In this document: one piece after another, positions 34,522-40,901 of the stretch
How the letters are laid out: each line of letters begins with the position of its first letter
Position numbering within the stretch: position 1 is the stretch's first letter
Assembly (NCBI RefSeq): GCF_900115955.1
Contig: NZ_FOYL01000010.1
Span: forward strand, 62,001-126,000
Direction of reading: 5' to 3'
Length of the DNA: 64,000 nt
DNA from: Lentzea waywayandensis
GTDB taxonomy: Bacteria; Actinomycetota; Actinomycetes; Mycobacteriales; Pseudonocardiaceae
Notes under the pieces: model-generated
What the model was told of the DNA's origin: nothing
Database searches by the model: none
Seen by the model: the letters and a program-made list of their open reading frames with translations, nothing else
Program-made: the position numbers and the translations under genes

Positions 34522-35349
34522 TCAGTCCTTACGACCGACCCCAGCGTACAAGAACATGTTCATGGACGCCTCGTCGGCGAAATCCCCAGGTCCGAACGGG
34601 CGCCACTCCCCGCAGCCGACCAAACCGGGCTCCACCAGGGAAAACCCCTCGAACAACGCGCTGACCTGCGCGTGCGTGCGCATGTGCATCTGGTCTGCGC
34701 TCTTGCTGCGGTTCACCACGGCGGCGGCCTGGTCGACGTTGTCGTCGATCTGGTCCCTCGCCACGTGCGTCATCGCCAGGAAACTGCCAGCGGGCAGCGC
34801 GTCGCGGTAGCGGGCGACGAGCTTCTCCGGGCCGTCCTCGTCGGGCACCCAGTGCATCATGAGCAGCATCAACAGGCCGACCGGTTCGTCGCGGCGCAGC
34901 AACCGCCTCACCTCGGGACTCGACAGCACGGCGTCCGGGTCGCGCATGTCGGCATTCACCACGGCGGCGTTCCTGTTGTCAGCCAACATCAATTCGCTGT
35001 GCGCGACGGCGATGGGGTCCTTGTCGACGTAGACGACGCGCGCGGCCGGGTCGCGTTCCTGCGCGACCTCGTGCACGTTCGCGACGGTCGGGATGCCGGA
35101 ACCGATGTCGAGGAACTGGCGAATCCCCTGATCCATCATGAAGTTCACGGCACGGCCGAGGAATCTTCGGTTGACTCTGGCGACGTGGCGCAGCCCTGGC
35201 ACCAGGGTCTCGATCTGGGAACCGACCTGCCGGTCCGCGGCGAAGTTGTGGGCGCCGCCGAGGATGTAGTCGTAGACGCGGGCCATGCTCGGGACGTTCG
35301 TGTCGATGCCGAGCGGTACCCAGTTCTGGGTTTCTGCCACGGGGAACAC
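34522..35349 (-). CDS. SAM-dependent methyltransferase, Methyltransf_19 family (module B)
   Basis: A 275-residue paralogue of the methyltransferase at 29029. Family motifs are ARVYDYILGGAHNFAADR, FLDIGSGIPTVANVHEVAQ, VVYVDKDPIAVAHSE and LMLLMMHWVPDEDG. GTG 35349 was chosen to match the start of the copy A protein (MIPVSSEQNW against MFPVAETQNW). It is divergent from the second P450, and the EAL B gene follows 102 bp downstream. The substrate is unknown. Confidence 0.9.
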   Translation of the reverse strand: MFPVAETQNWVPLGIDTNVPSMARVYDYILGGAHNFAADRQVGSQIETLVPGLRHVARVNRRFLGRAVNFMMDQGIRQFLDIGSGIPTVANVHEVAQERDPAARVVYVDKDPIAVAHSELMLADNRNAAVVNADMRDPDAVLSSPEVRRLLRRDEPVGLLMLLMMHWVPDEDGPEKLVARYRDALPAGSFLAMTHVARDQIDDNVDQAAAVVNRSKSADQMHMRTHAQVSALFEGFSLVEPGLVGCGEWRPFGPGDFADEASMNMFLYAGVGRKD

Positions 35350-35440
35350 CTCTTCGGTCTTACGTGGCGGTTCGGGGATGACGCACGAGCTTAGTCACCC
35401 GAGCGGCGTGCGCACTGAACCATCAGAGTGATGGCGAACC

Positions 35441-35490
35441 ACCCGTTCAGGCACTGTCGTCTTCCCCCAAACGGCTCCTAGGGTGGTCCG
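35441..35490 (+). promoter_or_regulatory. Conserved promoter block of P450 gene B
   Basis: The counterpart of 29931-29980, with the same GCACTGTC and TAGGGTGG cores and 32 bp before the P450 start. Conservation in a non-coding spacer while third codon positions have drifted argues for function. Confidence 0.5.
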
Positions 35491-35522
35491 TCCCCATTCG
35501 GCCCAACTCCTCAGGAGTCCGA

Positions 35523-36833
35523 GTGCCCGTCCCGGTGGCTCCTCGCCGCTGGCCGCTGCTCGGGCACACCCCGTCGATGCTCGCCCACCGCGCCAAGTTC
35601 ACCGACGCGTTGCGCGAACACGGCGACGTGGTGCGCCTGGACCTCGGCCCGCTGCACGCGCACTTCGTCACGAGTCCTTCGCTGACTCACGAAGTGCTTG
35701 TGTCGCAAGGATCGAAGTTCCGCAAGGGCGCCATGTTCGACAAGTTCCAGCCGTATCTCGGGACGGGGCTGCTGCTGTCGAACGGCGAGTACCACCTGCG
35801 CCAACGCCGGATGATGCAGCCGGCCTTCCATCGGGAACGGATTGAAGCCTATGCCTCGACGATGGCTCGTGCTGCTTCTTCGCTGGCTGCGCGCTGGCAA
35901 CCAGGCGAGATCCGCACGATCGAGAACGACATGCAGGAGCTCGCGGTCACCATCGTCGGCGAGACGCTCTTCTCGACGGAGATCGGCAAGCGCGCGGTCG
36001 CGGAGGTCCGCAGGTCCATCTTCACGGTCATCCAGCAAGGCATGATCCGCGCGCTGTCCCCCACGTTCGTCGAGAAACTCCCGCTGCCGGGCAACAAGGA
36101 GTTCGACGCGGCCATCGCCCGCATGAAAGCCGTTGTGCTGCAAGTGATCGAGAGCTGGCGCGCCGACGGCACCGACAACGGCGACGTCCTCTCCATGCTG
36201 CTGCTGGCCGAGGAAGACGGCACCCGCATGACCGACCAGCAGACCTACGACGAGGTCCTGACCCTGCTCACCGCGGGCATCGAGACCACGGCGATCGCAC
36301 TGGCCTGGGCGCTGTACGAGGTGGGCGACGACCCGGAGATCGAACGCCGCCTGCACGAGGAGGTCGACTCCGTCGTGGGCGACCGCCCGGTGACGTTCGC
36401 CGACGTGCCGTCCTTGACCTACACCGCCCGGATCGGGCAGGAGACGCTGCGGAAGTACCCGATCTGGTTCGTGATGCGCCGGACGCTCACCGAGGTACAG
36501 CTCGGCGACGTCTCCCTGCCCGCGGGCGCCGAGGTGATCGTCAGCCCGCACGCCCTGCACCACGACGAACGCTACTTCCCTTCACCGGAACGCTTCTGGC
36601 CCGACCGCTGGACCCCGGAGTTCTCCGCCGCCTTACCGCGCGGCGCGTTCATCCCGTTCGGCGGCGGCAACCGCCAGTGCCTCGGCAACACGTTCGCCCA
36701 GACCGAGATCGTCATCACCCTCGCGACCATCGCGGCACGCTGGCGCCTGGTCCCCACCCGTCCGGCGCGCGTGAAGTTCACGTCCGCGCCGTACCCGAAC
36801 GGCCTGCTCATGAAGGCCGTCCCCCGCAACTAG
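35523..36833 (+). CDS. Cytochrome P450 (module B)
   Basis: A 436-residue paralogue of the P450 at 30009. The I-helix is LTAGIETTAIAL, ExxR is QETLRKYP, and the haem loop is FGGGNRQCLG with the Cys near residue 386. GTG 35523 gives the same start as copy A (MPVPVAPRRWPLLGH against MSVPVAPGRLPFLGH). The hydrolase gene follows after 18 bp. Substitutions in the substrate-recognition regions between copies leave open whether the two oxidise the same compound. Confidence 0.93.
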   Translation: MPVPVAPRRWPLLGHTPSMLAHRAKFTDALREHGDVVRLDLGPLHAHFVTSPSLTHEVLVSQGSKFRKGAMFDKFQPYLGTGLLLSNGEYHLRQRRMMQPAFHRERIEAYASTMARAASSLAARWQPGEIRTIENDMQELAVTIVGETLFSTEIGKRAVAEVRRSIFTVIQQGMIRALSPTFVEKLPLPGNKEFDAAIARMKAVVLQVIESWRADGTDNGDVLSMLLLAEEDGTRMTDQQTYDEVLTLLTAGIETTAIALAWALYEVGDDPEIERRLHEEVDSVVGDRPVTFADVPSLTYTARIGQETLRKYPIWFVMRRTLTEVQLGDVSLPAGAEVIVSPHALHHDERYFPSPERFWPDRWTPEFSAALPRGAFIPFGGGNRQCLGNTFAQTEIVITLATIAARWRLVPTRPARVKFTSAPYPNGLLMKAVPRN

Positions 36834-36851
36834 CCGGAAGGTATTTCTCCC

Positions 36852-37841
36852 ATGCGTTTCCGCAGGCTCATCGCCGCGGCTCTGCTCGCCACCGGAACCC
36901 TGTTAGCCCCGCTCCCGGCCTCCGCGGCCACGTCCTGCCAGGACGTCGCCTACCCCGTGCGAATCGGCCTCACCCCACTGGTGACCTCGCAGGAGACCAT
37001 GGCGGGCAGGCTCTGCGTCCCCTCGGGCGCGTCCACCGTGCAGGTCCTGATCCCAGGCGGCACCTACGACCGGACCTACTGGGACGTCGGCTTCGAACCG
37101 TCGACCCACTCGTTCACGCAGTCCCAGAACAACGCGGGCTTCGCCACCCTCGCACTCGACCGCCTGGGCACCGGCAAGAGCACAAAACCTCTCAGCGCCT
37201 TCGTGACGGCCTCAACCCAGGCCAGCGCGGTCCACCAGGTCATCTCCACCCTGAAACCCCGCTTCACCAAGGTGATCGTCGCCGGCCACTCCATCGGCTC
37301 GGCGATGGCGATGATCGAGGCAGGCACGAACCGCGACGTGGACGGCGTCCTGGTCACCGGCTTCACGCACAAGATGAACTACATCACCGTCGTCCCGGTA
37401 CTCGCCAACATGATCCCGGCGAGCCTGGACCTCGGCTACCTCACCACGATGCCGGACACCCGCTACAACTCGTTCCACAAACCGGGCCCACTGATCCCGG
37501 GCGCGATCTCGTTCGACGAGACCACCAAGGACGTCTTCGCCGTAACAGAGGCCGTGGACACCATCCTGCTCAACACGGTGATCATCCCGATCTCGCGCCA
37601 GATCAACGTCCCAGTCCTCATCGTCGTGGGCAACGACACCCACTTCTGCAGCTCCGGCCTCCCCCTGATGGGCAGCGACTGCTCCTCCCCTGCAGCTTTG
37701 AAGGCCGACGAGCTGCCGTTCTTCCCAGCAGCCCCCCGCCTGGACACCTACGTCCTCAACGGCTACGGCCACTCCATCAACTACGCCCCGAACGCCCCCG
37801 ACTACCACGCCGCCGTAGCCCAGTGGTCCGAGGGCATCTAG
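36852..37841 (+). CDS. Secreted alpha/beta hydrolase (module B)
   Basis: A 329-residue paralogue of the hydrolase at 31340. The signal peptide is MRFRRLIAAALLATGTLLAP, cleaved near ASA. The nucleophile elbow is AGHSIGSA and the probable catalytic His is in LNGYGHSINYA. It has the same Cys pattern (TSCQDV, RLCVP, HFCSSG, DCSSP). A small insert sits near residue 40 and a gap near residue 195 relative to copy A. It is cotranscribed with P450 B. The alkyltransferase-like gene follows after 13 bp. Confidence 0.88.
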   Translation: MRFRRLIAAALLATGTLLAPLPASAATSCQDVAYPVRIGLTPLVTSQETMAGRLCVPSGASTVQVLIPGGTYDRTYWDVGFEPSTHSFTQSQNNAGFATLALDRLGTGKSTKPLSAFVTASTQASAVHQVISTLKPRFTKVIVAGHSIGSAMAMIEAGTNRDVDGVLVTGFTHKMNYITVVPVLANMIPASLDLGYLTTMPDTRYNSFHKPGPLIPGAISFDETTKDVFAVTEAVDTILLNTVIIPISRQINVPVLIVVGNDTHFCSSGLPLMGSDCSSPAALKADELPFFPAAPRLDTYVLNGYGHSINYAPNAPDYHAAVAQWSEGI

Positions 37842-37854
37842 CTAGAATCACGGC

Positions 37855-38178
37855 ATGGACGAAGAGATCCACGAGCGAGTCCGCGAGTTCATCAAGGCGA
37901 TCCCGCGCGGACGAGTCGCCACGTACGGCGACATCGCAGATCTCGCAAAGGCGCCGTCGCCACGGCTGGTAGGCCGAATCCTCAACGAGGACGGCCACGA
38001 CCTGCCGTGGCAACGCGTGCTCAAGGCCGACGGCACCTGCGCCGCGCACCTCCGCGACACGCAACTCCAGATGCTGCACGAGGAGGGCGTCCCGAACCTC
38101 GACGGCAAGGTGAACCTGCGGGAGTACCGCTGGGAGGACGCCCGCAAGGAGGAGCCCGAGGTACCGGGCCTCTGGTAG
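37855..38178 (+). CDS. Alkyltransferase-like (ATL) DNA repair protein
   Basis: A 107-residue member of the O6-alkylguanine transferase DNA-binding family. The helix-turn-helix part is IPRGRVATYGDIADLA, followed by RLVGRILNEDGHDLPWQRVLKADG. Active transferases have PCHRV at the last motif; here it is PWQRV, with Trp in place of the acceptor Cys. Such ATL proteins bind O6-alkylguanine without removing it and direct the lesion to nucleotide excision repair. It is the counterpart of M. tuberculosis Rv3204, which also lies near adnA and moeZ. It follows the module B hydrolase closely and may share its transcript. Confidence 0.9.
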   Translation: MDEEIHERVREFIKAIPRGRVATYGDIADLAKAPSPRLVGRILNEDGHDLPWQRVLKADGTCAAHLRDTQLQMLHEEGVPNLDGKVNLREYRWEDARKEEPEVPGLW

Positions 38179-38321
38179 AGCTGTCGGCAGGCCCGCGCCG
38201 CGAGAGCGGAGGCTGCGCCAGCAACGGGCAGGGTGGCGAGGGGCGAGGCGGACGCGGGATCGGGCCGCTGCGAGGCCGGGCCGGAGTAGAGCGGAGTAAG
38301 GCGACCGTCCGCACTCCGAGG

Positions 38322-38752
38322 CACCGCCCTCGCAAGCCAGCCGCCGCAAGGCCCAAGGGACCACCCTCGCAAGGCGACGCCCGCACGGCAGGCGCCCCTC
38401 CGCTGGAACACAACGAACGCCCGCAAGCCGACCCCCACGGCCGAGCCCGCCAACGCAAAACGACCCGCGCGGTGCCACCAGGCGCCCGCCCTCGCAAAGC
38501 AACCACGTACGAGGCCTGGCGTGGCGATGCGAAGCGAGCCGTGTGAACCGATGCCGCCCGGGATGCGGTGCACCCCGCTCATGGCGATTGGGGCTTTACC
38601 TTGAGGGGGCGGGATGCCACCCTCGTGGGCTCGGCCGGGGCTCTGTGAACCCCGGCTTGTGAGGCCGACTACGCATCCCGCCAGAGGCTCAAGGTCAAGC
38701 CCCAATCGCAACCCCGCACTTCGTCACGACCCGCGCGCCCACCCTCGCAAGG
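38322..38752. repeat. Dispersed CACCCTCGCAAGG phrase, five copies
   Basis: Copies or close variants start near 38322, 38362, 38487, 38617 and 38740. Two match CCACCCTCGCAAGG exactly (38361-38374 and 38739-38752); the one inside the structured element reads CCACCCTCGTGGG. They are irregularly spaced, unlike CRISPR. Their role is unknown. Confidence 0.55.
38584..38709. repeat. Long structured inverted repeat (possible REP/MITE-like element or ncRNA)
   Basis: The outer arms 38584-38605 and 38688-38709 match at 21 of 22 bases when one is reverse-complemented. After a small asymmetric bulge, 38608-38617 and 38673-38682 pair perfectly (10 bp). Inside is a perfect hairpin GCCGGGG-9 nt-CCCCGGC (38634-38656). 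The whole would fold as a 126 nt rod. No open frame accounts for it. The outer ends resemble the terminal repeats of a small mobile element; the nested helices equally suit a structured RNA or a double terminator. Confidence 0.6.
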
Positions 38753-38863
38753 TGACTGAACGCCAGGAACGCGACCAACCAGCACAAGCCGACCCCAGCG
38801 AAACTCAATCCCTGTCAAACCACCCAGTGGAACAGTTCCATTGAGGCCGATCAGCACCAGCCC

Positions 38864-39505
38864 TCATGCTGTACGCAGCAACCCGGCCCGACCCTCGTAG
38901 TACTTGCGCAACAACGCATCGACCACAAGAGGATGCGCCCCGACCGGTTCGGAGACCACGTCCGCACCGCACTCGGCGAGCGACCCGTGGAATGCCCCTG
39001 GTGCCAGGAGCCACGAGGCAACGGCCACGCGGCGCCCCCGCAGCCCGGCAACGACGTCGGGCACGCGGGGCGTCGCGGTCGCCACGTACCCAACCGCAGA
39101 AGCCCCGATCAACGCTGCGGCAGCACGAACGGTCGCCAGTGCCCGCGAATCAGACGATCCCGCCGCGGCGAGCACTACTGCGTCGCCGCGGCGGACACCT
39201 GCCTCCCGCAACCGATCGCGCACGGCCGGCACCGCGTCCAGCCCCAACGGCGACGTCAGCACCACCCCGGGACGACGCCCGATCTGCGCGGGAATGTCCA
39301 CACGAACGTGATACCCAGCAGCCAGGAACACCGGCACCACCACACACGGACCGTCCACAACAGACCGAACATCGGGCTGCACGACGTCCGCGTAAGCAAC
39401 CTCCACCGGAACGTCCACCGACGAACGCACCAACGAAGCGATCTCCGAGCAAACCGCAATCCCACGCGGATCACGAGTCCCATGAAACGCCAGTACAAGT
39501 TTCAC
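38864..39505 (-). CDS. Sirohydrochlorin chelatase-like protein (CbiX/SirB family)
   Basis: A 213-residue CbiX/SirB-type chelatase. The first metal-site His is in LAFHGTRDPRG near the N-terminus and the second in AAGYHVRVDIP. The second half repeats the fold in shorter form (DAVVLAAAGSSDSRA). Such enzymes insert Fe2+ into sirohydrochlorin to make sirohaem. GTG 39505 overlaps the nnaR stop at GTGA. As the last gene of the nirB-nirD-nnaR unit it would supply sirohaem to NirB. A cobalt chelatase role is possible from sequence alone, but the context favours iron. Confidence 0.88.
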   Translation of the reverse strand: MKLVLAFHGTRDPRGIAVCSEIASLVRSSVDVPVEVAYADVVQPDVRSVVDGPCVVVPVFLAAGYHVRVDIPAQIGRRPGVVLTSPLGLDAVPAVRDRLREAGVRRGDAVVLAAAGSSDSRALATVRAAAALIGASAVGYVATATPRVPDVVAGLRGRRVAVASWLLAPGAFHGSLAECGADVVSEPVGAHPLVVDALLRKYYEGRAGLLRTA

Positions 39506-40593
39506 GCGGGCTCCATCGCAAGCCGGTAACCACGTTTCACCACAGTGCACACCATCTGAGGCGACCCCAAGGCGGTCCGCAACCGCCCGATCGCCGTCTC
39601 GACCGCGTGCTCCTCGCCACCAGAAGGCAGAGCAGCCAACAGGTCCTGCCGAGAGACCACCCGCCCACGAGCGGCGACCAGGGTCCGCAACACGGCCATC
39701 GGCGCCGGAGCAACAGGTCGAAGCTCCCCGTCGATCACCACGGCCTGAGCACGCATCTCCATGTCCAGAGAGGCAATCCGCAACCGCAACGCCCGCGATG
39801 GCAACTCCAGAGCCAACTCCCGGACCATGGACCCGATCCGGGACCGAGCAGGCTGCACGACAGGAATCCCGGCGGCCACCAACGGCCCGGCGGTGATCGC
39901 ACCGACGCCGACAACCAGAACATCCCGACGCAACACGGAAACCAGAGCACCGAAGTCCGGCGCGGTCCGCAGAACGGAAGAAGCCGCGGGCGCCGAGGTG
40001 AACGTCAAAGCGTCCACCTGCCCCGCCACCACAGCCTCGATCAACCGCTGTAACGGCCCCAGATCAGCCGGCGGCTCCCACCGATAGACAGGAATCTCGA
40101 CAACCTCAGCCCCAGCGGCAGCCAGAGTGTTCACAAAATCCGGCAACGGCTCGCCGTGCAACTGAACGGCGACCCGCTTACCGGACACGCCCATCCGCAA
40201 CAGGTACTGCAGAAGCTCCGCGTTCGACTCAGAAGAAGGCGACCAGGCCTCGACCAGCCCCGCCGCCCGAACCGCCCCCTTGGCCTTGGGCCCACGCGGC
40301 AACACGACCGCACCTTCCAAGGCACGGTGCAACCGCCCGGCCAGCCCCCACCCCTCCGCAGCCTCGAACCACCCGCGGAACCCGATCGCCGTAGTAGCCA
40401 CAACAACATCAACAGGTGACGCCACCAGCTCCAACGTCGCGGCGTGCAGAGTCGCGTCGTCGGGCAACGGCACGATCCTCAAAGCGGGACCGTGCAACAC
40501 CGAGGCGCCCTTGCGTTCCAGCATGGCGATGAGCTCGTCGGCGCGACGGGCCGCCGTGACGCCGATGGTGAAGCCCGCCAGAGGCCCTGTCAT
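39502..40593 (-). CDS. nnaR: NnaR: HemD-like domain plus DNA-binding domain
   Basis: A 363-residue two-domain protein. Residues 1-255 resemble uroporphyrinogen-III synthase (GFTIGVTAARRADELIAML; ALTFTSAPAASSVL). Residues about 270-363 form an OmpR-type winged helix (PMAVLRTLVAARGRVVSRQDLLAAL, VETAIGRLRTALG and TVVKRGYRL). This architecture is that of NnaR, which works with GlnR to activate nitrate and nitrite assimilation genes in Streptomyces and Mycobacterium. The HemD part probably senses rather than catalyses. The ATG at 40593 overlaps nirD at ATGA. It probably controls this very cluster. Confidence 0.88.
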   Translation of the reverse strand: MTGPLAGFTIGVTAARRADELIAMLERKGASVLHGPALRIVPLPDDATLHAATLELVASPVDVVVATTAIGFRGWFEAAEGWGLAGRLHRALEGAVVLPRGPKAKGAVRAAGLVEAWSPSSESNAELLQYLLRMGVSGKRVAVQLHGEPLPDFVNTLAAAGAEVVEIPVYRWEPPADLGPLQRLIEAVVAGQVDALTFTSAPAASSVLRTAPDFGALVSVLRRDVLVVGVGAITAGPLVAAGIPVVQPARSRIGSMVRELALELPSRALRLRIASLDMEMRAQAVVIDGELRPVAPAPMAVLRTLVAARGRVVSRQDLLAALPSGGEEHAVETAIGRLRTALGSPQMVCTVVKRGYRLAMEPA

Positions 40594-40901
40594 GTCAGCT
40601 CCACAACACCGTCGCGCACCCGCACACCATGCACGGCAACGGAAACGGAAGGCTGCTCCAGGCACTTGCCGGTCGCCAGCTCGAACGCCTGCTTGTAGAC
40701 CGGCGACACGACAACGGGAACGCCGCCCCGGTCGCCCACGATTCCGCGCGACAACACGGCGGCGCCGCTGAACGGGTCGATGTTGTCCAGCGCGTGCACC
40801 GTGCCGTCCGCGGTCAGGAAGACCGCCACCTGCGAGCCGTCCGGCAGCAGCGCCGCGACGCCCTGCTCGGGCCGTAACACGTCGAAGTCACAGACGATCA
40901 C
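40590..40901 (-). CDS. nirD: Nitrite reductase small subunit NirD
   Basis: A 103-residue Rieske-fold protein: VAVFLTADGTVHALDNIDPFSGAAVLSRGIVG, then VVSPVYKQAFELATGKCLEQP. The Rieske Cys/His ligands are absent, as is normal for NirD, so it binds no cluster. It pairs with NirB for NADH-dependent reduction of nitrite to ammonium in the cytoplasm. GTG 40901 overlaps the nirB stop by 4 nt. Confidence 0.93.
   Translation of the reverse strand: MIVCDFDVLRPEQGVAALLPDGSQVAVFLTADGTVHALDNIDPFSGAAVLSRGIVGDRGGVPVVVSPVYKQAFELATGKCLEQPSVSVAVHGVRVRDGVVELT

Larger units (their letters stand above)
38179..38863. other. Gene-free stretch with repeats and structured element
   Basis: About 685 bp lie between the ATL gene and the chelatase gene, which converge. 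Open frames are low-complexity in Arg, Ala and Gly and are rejected. It contains five spaced copies of a CACCCTCGCAAG-like phrase and a 126 bp structured inverted repeat, listed separately. Confidence 0.6.
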
